Shown here: piece after piece, positions 12,823 through 27,615 of the stretch
How positions within the stretch are numbered: the first letter of the stretch is position 1
How the letters are laid out: every line of letters starts with the position of its first letter
Origin: Triplophysa rosa
Lineage: Eukaryota > Chordata > Actinopteri > Cypriniformes > Nemacheilidae
Direction: 5' to 3'
NCBI RefSeq assembly: GCF_024868665.1
Contig: NC_079906.1
Location: forward strand, 16,363,481-16,427,480
Length of the DNA stretch: 64,000 nt
Made by a program: the position numbers and the translations under genes
Notes under the pieces: model-generated
Told to the model about the DNA's origin: nothing
Seen by the model: the letters and a program-made list of their open reading frames with translations, nothing else
Database searches by the model: none

Positions 12823-15800
12823 ATGCCGGCTGTGATGTTCACGAGGACGGTTGTGCTTTGCGCCCTAATGGTGCAATACAGCCGCGCGGAGCTTTCTCCT
12901 CCCGTGCCGGACCCGAATCCCGTGCCCGAATCGTCCCTGCTCAAACCCAAAGTTATGATCGCGATTCTGGCTCGGAACGCAGCGCACAGCCTGCCTTACT
13001 ACCTGGGCTGCATCGACAGACTGGACTACCCGAAGGATCGGATTGCTATATGGTGAGAATGACTAAATTGAACGGATATTGTGTGTCATGAGAGGGTTTG
13101 CTTTTGCAGCTTGTTTCGTGGTGCAGGAGGACGCTGAAAAGCGAGAAGGTCGGGTACATAGTGGAGTTATTGTGGACGGTGCAGGTAAGGTTTGGTTAAT
13201 GAAAACCTTCTGGCAGATAGAGGAACAGAGACGCCGCTGTCTGCGTGAAGCGGACCTGCTAACAGTTTTTACTACACTCTGGCCACACGTGTGTGCACGG
13301 ATTTAATTACATGTTAAATGAAGATGAAAGGCTTTTGCTGGCTAAGCAACATGGCCCTAATAATAACCACTAACAGGAAACAGTTTGCAGAGTATCATCT
13401 AACTTTGTACATTTGGGAAACGCCACAGGCAAGTTTTATGTGTATGATCAATTTGATTATAAGCAAAAATATGGATTTTTAGGACTTCCAGAGTTGTGTA
13501 ATATGTAATTGTGTAATTATATCTGATTTTTGATACTAGCCCTAAGTTTACAACATGGCTTTTTCTCTATCTCATACTTACAAACTTATAAACTCATTCG
13601 TTTGCTTGCTGTTTAGTTATCATGCACATACTGTCTTCACTCCTCTTTAGTTGTTCCTTGGATAAACAGGTGATTTGCATGCCGATCATGTTGAATTGAA
13701 ACAGCTCGGTCCATCCGTACATTGGTTGGCGCACACACAGCTTGTGTTTTGCCATCCTCAAGGCCTTCATCTGAATTTCACAGAATTTTGAGACATTTTA
13801 TTTGTCTCCTGCATTGTCAATTGCATATTTAAACTATTTATAGTCAAATTTATGACCGACTGACAAGTTTTATGCTAAGTGTCGTGGCAACGGCAACACA
13901 ACAGTGACACAAAATTCAGTTCACAACACATAAAAGCCTAAATCCTCGGCTTATCTAAAGCTTTAGCTTGCATTTTTTGCCGCTCCTTGAGAAAATGCAC
14001 ATTTTTGTCTCGTTTGTGGATGAGGTTTCCGCTCATTTATACCTGTGTTTGTGTACCTTTGGACTATCAGGGCGACTCTCTGGAATTTACAAACAAACGG
14101 GGCAATCAGATGAAAGGTGGCAGGTTTCTCTGCCTTGTGAAAGAATGCAGGGAATTAGGGAACAGAATGGAGGAAGGGAGAGGGAAGAGGAGGGAAGGGG
14201 CACAGTTGGAAATTACACAGGGACATCACAAGCAGCCCAACAATCTCCATTCCATTCCTCTTGACTGTGGTTGCCCAATGTTGCACCTCTGCCGCCCCAT
14301 TTGAACATCAAAAACCTTCTCTTTGGTTTGACGAAACCTCTCCGATACAGTATGTTGTTGACATGCTCATTTAGGTGTTTTAAGACGATACTTTTTCCTT
14401 GCTTCCTTTTTGTCCTGTTTTTGTAAAACTCTTGACATTTTTGCATCTGGCAGATGCTTTTATCCAAAATAAATGCATTTAAGCTGTGTTTTTTACATCA
14501 CTTTACCACATGCGCTCTTCAAATAGATGGAACTGAATTTCATATTGAATGCATTGAGCGCTTCTGTTATTGTTTGGCTTTAGCACGTGCTGAACAAATT
14601 GCAGATGCTGAGGACACGAGAAGAGGCGAATTTCCACTTACAACTCAGACTGCAGACAAAGTAATGAAGAGATATCTGAAACAGTGTGAATTTGAATCGT
14701 GATCTTCAGAGGCACAGTCTTGTAATAAGTCACACAGTCTTATGGTGCTAACACAGACTTTGACATGATAAGTTTGATCCAAACATGCCTGAGATTTATA
14801 GTACAAAGGTTGATTTATGGGAACTGCTCATCTCTTGCATCTGGTCTTACTGTTCTGATATAATTTTATTGACAGATGCGCGACCAGTTTTCCCCTAGAC
14901 TCTGTTGTTAAATTCATCGGTTGTGATGGAATGCTGGGCACTTTGGCAAGTTGTATGAGAGTAAATATGCAAAGCATGATGAAAAACGATTTACTTAATA
15001 ATAGCGATATGTTGGGCATCGATCTGAAGGTCAGATCTGTAAATAATCATGTGTATTTATTACAGCTGCTTGTGCTGTGCTTTCTTTATTTGATTAGCAT
15101 GAGCGTTGTTATGATCACAAAGTTCAGTGGAGTCTGTGGCCCAAATTGCACCCACGCTTCAGGATGGTTTTCTGGGCATACATGGACATATCTGCTCACA
15201 GTTATCTCCATTTAGTTGTCCGACTTATCCACCAAACCTTGTAAAGCCCAGGTATCCCAGAAGGTCTCAGCCAGGCATCAAACTCACAAATGGAAAAGTG
15301 CAGAAGGCCAGAAGACGCAATGATAGCAGGCTTAAGTTTTCTGGAGTCGAGCTGGAATGTGCGGTGTGTTGGGTCTGGGCAGGTGATCGTGAGTGTAATA
15401 TCATTATGTAAAAATGTCATGGCATAAAACCATGTAATGCATTATCACAGAAGAATGCATCTCTGAACTGAAGAATTAAGTGCTATTTTAAAGCGAACTT
15501 AGTAGGTCAGACACTGACTGTGAGGCAAATCTGTCGTTGGTTATTTTACGTCCCCTAAAGGCAAACTCACCTCAAGACTTGCTTCACGCATGCCTTTCAT
15601 TTGTATGCGAGCAATTCTGCAGGGAAATATTTTTGTGAGTGGTGACGTAACTGCAGATTTAGTGCTGTCTGCTGGTTTCATCATTCTGGTAAACCGCTGA
15701 GATCAGAGGCGAATCCTGGCATAGTTGAAATAGGCTGTTGTCTGGGGCAGCAGTGTTCTCTACATCCGTCGGTACGTCTGTCCATCTGTTTCTCTTTTAT

Positions 15801-18800
15801 TCTCTCATCAGTAGACCTGCTCTCACACACATCACATCACTTTTTTTGTAGTGTAGCTGATGTGTTTATATTCACAGAAAGGTGGAAAGAGAGTGATTGA
15901 GTCCATAAGTGAAATAAGAGTCAATGTTTGAAACTCTTGTCAGTGTGTCAGGTGAGAGTGGACATCTCTGCTATACTGTTAGTCTATGATCCTGTGTGTT
16001 TATGAAGTAAACGCTTCAGAAGCGAGCCTGTCTGTCTGCATTAATGTATGTTTGCAATTTGTGTGATTTTTCTTCTGGAAGATTGAATTAACTAATTTGG
16101 TGGGTTTTTTTTGTTGCTGCTGTTGTGTCAGCATGAGCAAAACTTGCCCTCTAGTTGTGTGTGTGCGGGTGCGCAACATGGCAAAGGTCTGCTGACAGAG
16201 TGTAGCTGAAGAAATTTAACTACCACAGAGGGTTCACAAGCCCCCCTGCTCAATCCAAAGAGCCGGGCAGCCACGTCAGCCCATGCATGGGGGCAGAGCC
16301 ACTTCAACACACACATTGATATTTTCTTTTGGAAATATTTGTTAAAATGTCATTCAAATGATTTATACAGCACTTTTTACAAAAGTTGTTTAGTACTTTA
16401 TGCAAAGAAAATATATTTTCTTATATTTTAACTGTCAATGTATTATATTATTTAATACATATTTGAAAATATCTAGAATAATAAGTTGATAATATATTAC
16501 AATATTGCAGTATACTAAATGATACATAGGGAATTGCCGCTTTTCGTATATTAAAAATTTAAGCACTTGCTTCCAATATATGGGAATGTGTTACAGTGGC
16601 AAGAAAAAGCATGTGAACCTTTTGGAATTTCATTGTTTTCTGAATAAATGTGTCACAAAATGTGATCTGATCTTCATCTAATCAAGGGTAATGACAAACA
16701 AGGTGTCTAAAAATAACACAAAATTCTGATCTTTCATGTCTTTATTGAACACACTCATTCAACATGGCAGTGGAAAAAGTAAGTGAACCCTTAGAATGAA
16801 TAACTGGTTGACCCCCCTTGGCAGCAATAACCTCAACCAGGCGCTTCCTGTAGCTGTGGATCAGACTTGCACATCGTTGAGGAGGAATTTTAGCCCATTC
16901 TTCCTGGCAGAACTGCTTTAGCTCGGTCATATTCTTTGGACGTCTCATGGGTATGGCCCTCTTCAAGTCAATCCAAAGCATCTCTATTGGGTTGAGGTCT
17001 GGGCTCTGACTTGGCCACTCCAAAAGGCGGATTTTGTTTTTCTGAAGCCATTCTGTTGTAGACTTGCTCCGGTGTTTTGGGTCGTTGTCCTGTTGCATCA
17101 CCCACCTTCTACACAGTTTCAGCTGACGTACAGACACTCACATTATCCTGAAGAATTGTCCGATATACTTGGGAATTCATCTTCCCCTTAGCAAGTTCCA
17201 ATGATGCCTTCAAATCTTTGGCTGTCATTCGGGGTTGTTTCTTTACCTCATTGATGAGTCTTCGTTGTGCTCTTGGTGTCATTTTGACTGGGCACCCACT
17301 TCTTGGTAGAGTAGCAACAGTCCCAAAGTGTCTCCATTTGTAGATTGTTTGCCTAGCTGGAGACTGGTGAATTTCTAAAGTCTTTGAAATAACTTTGTAA
17401 CCCTTGCCAGCTTTATGTAAATCAACAATTCTTGATCGTAGATCCTCTGAAAGCTCTTTTTGGCGATGCATGGCTCACATAAGTGTGTTCTTGTGCAGCG
17501 CAAACCTCAAAAGTTTGAGGGGTTTTTACCAGTCAAAGTAGCTGTAGTCCACACCTCAAAACGTATTATCTTAACGAGACTCCAGGTGTGCTAAAACCTG
17601 ACTCCAATTAGCTTTTTTGAGGTCATTAACTCAAGGGTTCACGTACTTTTTCCACAAGCACTATGAGGTTTTTTTGGTTGTTCTCAATGAAGACATGAAA
17701 GATCAAAAAAATGTTGTGTTGTTATTTTAGACACATTTTATTTGTCAATACCCTTGACTTAGATGAAGATCAGATCACATTTTATGACAAATTTATTCAG
17801 AAAACCATGAAATTCCAAAAGGTTCACATACTTTTTCTTGCCACTGTATGTGATATGTTGCATGTATAATGCATATAATACATTACATTTTATTTTCCAG
17901 TATATTTCCATGTATTTACGTTTAGTAAGGGGTGGGCTGCAACAGTTGACGTTGCAAACATCAGACCGTCTCAAAGCAAACCAGCGTTGATATACAGTAG
18001 GGAACGTACTGATAACACCTGCTCTTCAAAACCAGCATATCATTACCTTGAGCCTTTTCTCTTTCATTATGATCATACACACTCTCGGTAAAACTGCAGA
18101 CTCATTGTTTTAGCCGGAATCAGAGTTGGATAATCGACCCAGAATAAAGCACTGTCCGAGCAGGGTTCAGCTTTACAAAGGCATTCAATTCAGTTATGTG
18201 CTTTACTTTTATTCAAAATTGCTCATAAAATGTCAAATGTGTTTTAAGGCTAAATGCATTGTTTTATAAGCATGTTTCGGTTTTTGTTTAAGAGATGTAT
18301 GGTATAGAATATCAATGAGCCAAATTATTTGTGTTAAAACTAATTCTGTAATAAAAAAAGGGAAAACGGTGATAAGAAAAGTCGTCCTTGTTCAATACCC
18401 TGATAATTGTTTGTGGCTACTTTTACTGCAGGTGGAGAGAGTAAAAGATGTGTTTGAGGTGAGCTGCATGTGTTGTCCAGATGCTCTCAATAAAGACATG
18501 TGGAGGGAGAGAGATAGTGAGCCCCGGGCCAGTCAGATAATGAGCTGGAGAACTACAATAAACTTCAAAAGGGCGGTGAAAGAAAATTAGGTTTTTATAA
18601 GCGGAGTCCTGCTTCCTCCAAAGCACAGCAGGAGTGCAGAGATACATATAAATATGGAGTTAAATATCCTGCCACGCACACACAAACAGGTTTGAGAGAT
18701 CATATTAGTCTAATGAGGAATTTTCTTGAAGTAAAATATGAAGCGGTTTTTTACTAGCGTGGACCATGTAAAATGTTTTCACAAGCTGGTTTTTGACATG

Positions 18801-21800
18801 TTTCTATGTTAGTGATGACATTTTCAAAAAGTTGGCCCTTTTGGAAGTAGGCAATAAAACGGCTCATGCTTGAGCAAAGTGTCAGAGGCCTATTGTTGCC
18901 CCTGGGTGTGGAAATTTGTCAGGGGTTAATTTAGCACTGAGGGTATGAGGAGAGAGGAAAAGGGGAAGAGTGTTCAGACATATGACTAACAAAACCTGAA
19001 AAATCAGAAGTCATATGCTCAGAGGTTCAAATTCTTCAGACTGTTTGCTTGTTGGGTCCTGAACATGACTGTGACTTTTGCCTTACTGTTTCAAAACGTT
19101 TAAAAATCACTAAACACTGGTAAACCTATTTACTACATATGCCTGCTGAGATAAAAAAAAACGTGACACAAATTGTAAACTGTTAACATTTAAACACCAC
19201 ATATTTGATTGAATGTGCAGCTGTTGCCGTTTATTCAAATAACAGACGTTGGCCGACGCAAAGAATTGTGGGTTATCTCCAGCAACGAAGGATACAGCTC
19301 ATGTATCCTCCGAATTCCTGTCAAAGAAGGTCGCATTTGAAGGGTGCCTCCGGAGAGTCCTACCTGATTTTATGAAACGAGACAACCTCGATGACGTAGC
19401 AGCCTTCGAATGAGACCTCTGGAGGACGCAGCCTTACGAAATGAGACACAGCCAACTTCGAACGTGCTAAAGTGTTTCCTGTAAAGTGTGCCTTATGCAT
19501 CAGACGTTTAGCCAACGGTCCTTGGGCGTGACGTCTGAGGCTGAGACTACTCACATACTGATCCGAATCAAAGCAACCTCCTCTGGGGGGATTTTTTAGA
19601 CGATATTTCTCCCCAACGGCTGGAAAGTATCTCCATAGATATCTATGAGTATCTCTGCTAAAAGCCTTAGTACCGCAGGGTAATGTTAACACAGATCCTA
19701 GCTTCTGCCTGACTTTTATCCTTCTTTTTATACTTAAAATCTACAGACCCGATATTTCATGTAATAAATAAAACATTGCACTTTCTACAGTCTTTCTAAT
19801 GCTGCGACTGAGAGATCGGTTGCAATTCTCAAACTCACCACTAGTGGCCGTTATAAATCCCATTCTAGACCTGTATTCCGTTGATTTTGGAAGTAAAAAT
19901 AATGATTCTTGATGATGAATCATTGTTACTGTTTATTAAAAAGTCACACAGATTTACAGGAATGAGACTTGGCAGAAAGGAAATGACAAATCTGAATGGT
20001 CCTTAAAATGACATGAATTTTCCTTTATGCAAAATATAATGTCTCCTTTTTCTCTACATTTGTGGAGAAATGTAAACCAGACATAATATAACATGATTTT
20101 AAACACCATGCAGAAATCATAAATCTCCATGCCAACATTAAGTTTGTGTGTGGACTCATGTAAGTATGTGTTTTCAGTTTATGACTGCACCATGGAGCAT
20201 AACCCAAATGCGTTATGAGGGTCCCTTCCCCGGGGGTGGGAGAACACATGTGCTCACATAAACCGTTGGAGAGACATTTAGAGACACAACGTGTCTGTCT
20301 GTTCCAGATGTTTGAATCTTTGTTTTCGGCATGACATTTAACTTGTGAAAATGCACAACAAGAACAAACAGGGAACAGATGACAAATTATGTAATGAGCA
20401 CAAGCACACATTTAAGCACATAATAATAACGTGCACATGCATACACAATGTCCTCTGTGTGTCATTGTTTACTCTTATTTTAATGGGTTTTTAATTACGT
20501 TTTAAAAGAATATTACAGCTTACAGTCTTGATTTTCTGGAAAACAACTGTGGCACAAGCAAGTCATCAGAAAAAGCTAGTGATCTGTTTGACACCCTCTG
20601 CTTTACCTGTCATTACCTGTGTGTCAGGTGTTTCTAACCAGTTATAAAGGCCCAAACTGCTTATCTTGATGCTGTCTGTTTCTTCTTCCGTTATATGCTC
20701 TTAAAACCTGGGACACTCATAAAACATATAACATTCCTACTATACAGAGTAACACAAACTCAGGTGTAGGCCTGTGTTTTACCTGTAGTGTGAATGACAA
20801 AGTAGCAGTCGAGGGATTCAATAGCTCGTGCCTCACTTGTTATTTGGAGTCGAAGAGTGTGTAATAATGTTAGTTACTCTATATTTTTGTGCATCACTGT
20901 TATCTGTTGTCTGAAAGTGTGTTAGTGGTTGTGTGTTTATTTGCAGGTTTAAACTAGAATTACTGCAGATGTCTGGTAATGTGATGTGTTCTGTATTTGG
21001 GTATTGGGGTTTAACAATTGTTATGAGGTTATTTTTTCCACTGGAAATTAAGTCCAAAACACAAATTAAGAATAGTAGTAGTTGTGCAGTATTTGATTTC
21101 AATATCTCTCGTTTAGCCTTTCTGTACCTGACAACACATTAGAGTTTAATTTACCCCGTAGCTTTAAATATATCAGCCCGCACTGCTCCACAACAGCCTT
21201 TTCTTCTAACTGCAACGTTTTGTGTAACTATGTAAATCCGAGTACTGAGTATACACACCAAATGGATATTATTCCTGGTAGAGGTCAGGGAAGGAAATGT
21301 ATAGTGGGTGTGTGAATGCGAGGACTGAGGTGATGTCGATATTTGTTGGTTCTTTCGCACGCTGTTTGAGTGTAGGATCCTACTGCTGTGGAGATTTCCA
21401 CTGGCACGGCCAAACTGCCCTGACTCAAATGAGGCCACTGTGTGTTTTGTGTCTGTCGGTGTTTACGTGTGAGCGATGCTGGTAAAACACACTGTTATGT
21501 CAGAGCTTTTATGTTCGTCATTTTGTAATGTAATCAAAACATGGATTGTTGTTGTTGAGATCATAGAAGCAAAGTCATGTAAAGTCTATAATGCTTATCT
21601 TATGTGTAGATAGACTCAAAAGCTAAATGCTGTCTGTGGGTGGATAGGACAAATAATAATACAAAACGTCTCCTACATTCGTCAAGTTCTTGTTAAGTTT
21701 CACACTTCCCTGCAAGCATTTAACCACTCTTGAGGAATTTATCGGCCCCGGAATACAGAGCCTAGCCGAATACTAACATAGTCCAATACCGCTTTTGACA

Positions 21801-24800
21801 TTTTCAGAAGAATTTAAATGGCCTTATCTGGCGCTGTCACAAGTGTAGAGGAAAGATGCAATAACTCGAAACACATTGTTGGGTACTTCCACCCTGACCC
21901 GAGGGACTAACTGCATTTCGACTGCTACTTATGCTTTAGATTGCAGAATTATTGTTCAAATGAAGTAAACTTTCTTTTTACAACATAGTAGGGCTGCTGC
22001 AGACCATAATGTGGATAACACCACAGCCATGCTGAGACAATGGCTGAAGAACAGGCAGAACAGATACCACTACGTGGAGTGGAGGCCCACGGAGGAGCCA
22101 AGGTTGGTTAAAAAACATCTTGTTCCAAAACAGATGGCTGGAACAGTTTCAATGTCAATGAGCACTAATGTCTGTTTATTTCTGGGATTTGTCACAGACT
22201 CTCCCGATATGGATTTAAGCTAGTCCTAAACAACATGATTATCTTTCTGCTTGATTGAAAATGCCTCTAGTCCCACACTGGGTTTCTGTATTGGAAACTG
22301 GCTTCAAATTGCTTTCACTTGTATCAATGCCCTTTACCCAGACCCCTGCAAAATCTTTAGATAGGCCGACTAATGCTTTACAGTAAAGTTTGCATTTATT
22401 GAATGCAACACATTCAGTTTTCCTTATATGTTCTATTGTCATTGCATATTTGTAATGCTAAAGCTTCTAATAATACAAACAAAAACGCACTAAAAACAAC
22501 AAAGTACTCATGCAATAGAGGATATATTTAAAATGTATCTGTAGTAAATATTTTTTAAAGAAAAAGTATGTCTCTTTTCTGGTGTCAGATCGTACACAGA
22601 CGAGTGGGGTCCGAAACACTGGGCTCCATCTCGATTCAACCATCTGATGAAGCTCAGACAGGCAGCTCTGAAGACTGCACGAGAGCGTTGGGCTGATTTT
22701 ATACTGGTGAGGTCATAATAACAAAAAATACGCTTTTCAGTTTTTTTCATACCAAGATCATTCCACATCAGTGGAAGAGACCATTCTAAATTTTCATTTA
22801 ATCAGCATTTATTGATGTATTGTGTCCATTCCAGTCCAGTGTCTGTTGAATTTCAACAAAATCAAACCTCAAAAGTGACAAAGTCATCCAACAGCCATGT
22901 GAAATACTGACAGCATGACAAGACACATGAAAACTGTGATAAAAATCACATAATTATTTTGTTTTATCATTATGTTTTCATTGTTTTTATTATATCATTA
23001 TTTTCACCTAAAAATATATTTTAAACTTTACCTACATGTACAAATATTACTGATGTATTGCTTAAAAGTGAATATGAACTCTGAATGAGTTTTCTTTGCA
23101 GTGTTAGAAGTCTGAAAAAATACAGAGCATCTTTTCTGTTATTTTCACTTGTTTCTCCAATATTCATTTTGTTAGTAGTTTACAAAATGAAAAAAAAAGC
23201 ATTTTACCTAAACACATACCTATAAATACGTTGTAGTAAATTCAGAAAAACTGAAAATAATTTTGAAATGGTCTCTTAATTTTCCCACCGGATATATATT
23301 AGGCACCGCACAAATAATGTTTGTTATAAGATTTTATATAAAACTAGGGATCTCTGTGTTTTTCCTGTCTCTAAGTTTGTTGACAGTGATAATCTCCTGA
23401 CCAACCCACGGGTGTTGAATCTATTGATGGCTGAGAATCTCACACTGGTGGCACCCATGCTGGACTCCCGATCTCTCTACTCAAACTTCTGGTGTGGCAT
23501 CACGCCTCAGGTACAGCTTTACCTGTACACCAAAACACCCATAAGACCAGTTCAGTCCTGAACTTAAAAACAGTAACTGACAAAAGACATCAAGAGACAC
23601 AACAAGGGCTGACTCAGTTAGCAAATATACAGTATATAAATTGAAGTATTGAAGATATAGACATGTATAATATTCACAATTATTTTGATCATTCACCACA
23701 TTCACAAACCTTAATGACTGCTGAAGAACTACACTGTCTGTAATAGGCACTACTAAAATTCTTCAAAATGTTGGTGTGTATCTGCCAACATCATGAATCA
23801 AGTGAATTGCAATATACCGCATTATATGTGACCTTGAAATTGAGGATATATTTATCTCTTTGGGCATTGCAAACAGACCCTGATCTCTCTCACCTTCTCT
23901 CAGGGTTATTACAAGCGGACCCCAGACTACCAACCTATACGTGAGTGGAAGCGTTTAGGCTGTTACTCTGTTCCCATGGTGCATTCCACCTTCCTATTGG
24001 ATCTGAGACGGAGCTCCACACGAGAGCTGGCCTTCTATCCACCTCACCCCGACTACAGCTGGGCATTTGATGACATCATGGTCTTTGCCTTCTCAGCTCG
24101 ACAAGCTGGTGAGAGAAATCTGTTCTTCGTCTATTATGTGGTCTGTCTTTTTTCAATGCGTATCTCGTGAGATTTTTTAAAGTAACATTTCATTTTGCAG
24201 TGCAAACATATGAAGACAGTTAAGGGGGCAAGTCTGCTTCTGCGGCCCAGAAGAGACACAGATCAGATTATAACACTTAATTCACCCAACCTTGAGCTGT
24301 TAGATTGTGGTGCAGTAACTGTTGGTGAGGAGGGTGTGTGTATCTGTGTGTTTGTGTAGTTGCTTTAATGTTGGATAATCTGTGGCTAATATAATCAGCT
24401 CCAGCTGGGCGTTTTTATGGGCACTCTGGGTGTTTGTGGATGTTCCGTTGAAGAATTAATGTGCGAGGGCATGCAGTGAAGTTACAGTAAATGTAGAGAA
24501 AACAGCCACAAAACTGAAACAAATTATGACACCAAACACACCCATGGACACGAACCATAAAGGAGAATGCACAAAACTGCACACACACACATACTAATGG
24601 TGTAACCCTTTGTGTCCTTAGATGTTGGGTGGTGCTAAGCACAAATGTTCACAGAATAACATCAGATATTTTGTTTCTGTAAAGACACATTTTATTGTAT
24701 ACGTATATGAATCAAGAAGCTTTAAATGCTGTTGTTTTGTGTGTAGGTGTTCAGATGTATGTGTGTAACAAAGAGCATTATGGTTTCCTGCCTGTACCTC

Positions 24801-27565
24801 TGAAAGCTCAGCAAAGTGTGGAGGATGAGGAGGAGAGTTTCACACACACCATCACTGAAGCCCTTAGTAAGCTTTATACATGAAATAGATCTATACACAC
24901 GTTCACATATACAGTATTGTATGCTCATGCAAACAAACATCTACATGCACAAGGACACGCAACATTTAAAACCTCACACACACAGTTGAATTTTCAATTG
25001 AATGTAAACAAAACACATTTCATTTTACTCCTTATTCTGTAGTTGATAATAACATCAAGCCCTCCGAGTTCCTCTTCACTCCAGCCAAAGCTCAGGACAA
25101 GATGGGCTTTGATGAGGTGAGAGAGCAGAATCTGTGGAATGTCTCGCTCCACCGAACATTTATGCACATGCACCGAAACTAAACCTTTGAAGTGATATAC
25201 TATTAGTTTCTCTCTTTCATTTTGCTTTGCTTCCTTTCTCTGCCTCGTCCTGTCAGATCTTTCTGATCAATCTGAAGCGGAGGGTGGACAGAAGGGACCG
25301 GATGTTGAACTCTATGGCAGTTCTGGGTCTTGAGGCCACACTGGTTGAAGCTGTAGATGGAAAGTAGGTCATTAATCGGCTGTTCATATTGATAATCAGT
25401 TTATTTTTTATTCAAGCACATTATCAAATGGGTTTTTTTTTTCACCAGGGCTCTAAATACATCTCAGCTACAGGCTCTTGGTATTGAGATGCTGCCAGAG
25501 TATAAAGATCCATACTCTGGCAGGGTGTTGACACGTGGAGAGATCGGCTGTTTCCTTAGTCATCACTTCACCTGGAAACAGGTATACACACTGCGGGCTG
25601 TCGCTAAACATCATGAGGTCTTAGGCACATTTTTTTAACAGGCTGGCCCTCTCTCCCATATTGTACCATAGTACTGTACTGTATATTAGTGGCTTCTCAC
25701 AACCAGAATCTGTCTAAATAATTGTTTTTCTTTCTTCAATTTACATGGTGTATTGTTTGACCATTTTCTGTAACAAAGGTTTTCATGCTGTTTTTAAAAT
25801 TTCACAATTAATAAAATAAAACCAATGGTATAAAATGCTAAATATTACATTAAGTGTGGTTTAAATGTCATAACACACACACAAACACTGGAGTCTTCAT
25901 GTCTCTATAATGTTTGGAGCAATAAACCGGCCACCTGGTTTCTGAAGTATAACTGTCATGTTAATCTCAGCTGGACAAGAAATATTACCACTTATGTGTA
26001 AAGTCAGCTGGTGTGCCAAAATGAGCTTAACATGTTATGTCCTGTGTGTGCGTACACACAACTATATTTTGGGTACAAAAATGTGGGTATCCAAATCTGA
26101 GCAAAACCTACCTTTGGGGCTCATTTGTGAAAACACTATAAAAATATTGTAAATAAAGCTTTCTGTTATTGTTAGAATATGGGTAAGGGTGATTTTTATT
26201 TAGTATATAACATAGTTTATAACTAGCTGTGTATAAAAACAATGTAAGTCTAAGTTTTAAAGGGATACTTCACCCAAAAATGAAAATTCTGTCATCATTT
26301 ACTCACCTTCGAGTTGTTCCAGATCTGTATACATGTCTTTTTTCTGATGAACACAGAAAGATATTTGGAAGAATGCTTATAATCAGACAGATTTTTTTCC
26401 CCCGTAGGAAAAATTACTTTATCATTTTTTTTGTTATGTTGAACACAAAAGAAGACATTTTGAAGAATGTAGGACAGCAAACAGTTCTGGGGCACTTTGT
26501 ATTTTTCCTACTATGGTAGTCAATGGGGGGCAAAAACTGTCAGGTTATAATCATTCTTCCAAAAAGCTTTCTCTGTGTTCATCAGAACAAAGAAATGTAT
26601 ACAGATTTGGAACAGCTCGAAGATGAATAAATGATAAAAGAAGTTTCATTTTTGGGTGAAGTATCCCTTTAAGATACATATGTAAATGTGTTTGTGTAGG
26701 TGGTGGAGAGCGGCATACAGCATGCGCTGGTGTTGGAGGACGATGTGAGGTTTGAGCCTCGATTTAAGAAAAGGTTACAGATCATCATGAAGGATGTTAA
26801 AAAGGCTCATCTGGACTGGGACCTTATGTAAGAACAATAAAAAAGCATATACTTTTTTTACTGCTAACAAGTACATCATTATTTTATTCTGTCCTCTGCA
26901 AAGCTATGTGGGCCGTAAGCGGATGCAGGTAGCCCAGCCAGAGGTGTCTGTGGAGGGCGTGAATAATCTTGTAGAGGCAGATTACTCATACTGGACTCTA
27001 GGTTATGCTATTTCGCAGCAAGGGGCCAGAAAACTCCTAGCTGCTCAGCCGCTTGGCAAGATGCTCCCTGTGGATGAGTACCTGCCAGTCATGTTCAACA
27101 AACACCCAAAGTAAGTGTGATGGATGAATTACATAGATGTGTGCTCATAACTAGTGTAGAGAACGTGTAGTCTCTCGCACACACATTTTCTCCTTTGCTG
27201 TTGAGTGGGGCAGACCCACACAGTGCTAGATTGTTCAGAGAGTGAAAATAAGTATGGCGACCCTGCTGGGTCACTCAATGGCTGCTTTCTACCTCATTTC
27301 CTCTAGTGGGAATCCTGCACAGCTCTGGTTGCCCCACTGGTTCTCTTTCTTTCCAGCACCCTCAGCACCTTGCGGTCCTTTGACACTGTTGTCTCACTGT
27401 TATTCTCTGCTTCTCTCTCTCTAGCTTTGAGGAATTTTGGGAAGGGCCAGTTCTTCCTGTTACCAGCACTAGAGGGACAAAATTCCCATTGATTGGACTT
27501 TTGGGGGAAGGGCCATTGGTATTAGACAGATGGATTACTGTATAAATATACTGCACTTTCTGTGA

Positions 27566-27615
<50 letters not shown>

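Larger units (their letters stand above)
13053..21991 (+). other. colgalt2: colgalt2 intron 1
   Basis: This 8.9-kb first intron lies between the signal-peptide exon and the exon encoding AAADHNVDN. Apart from the Tc1 element at 16594-17846 and a repeat fragment near 14445-14500, I see no gene. The 19230-19560 stretch is richer in CpG and contains two related segments around cctccggagagtcc and cctctggaggacgc in opposite orientation, so it may be a further degenerate inverted-repeat element. Confidence 0.75.
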
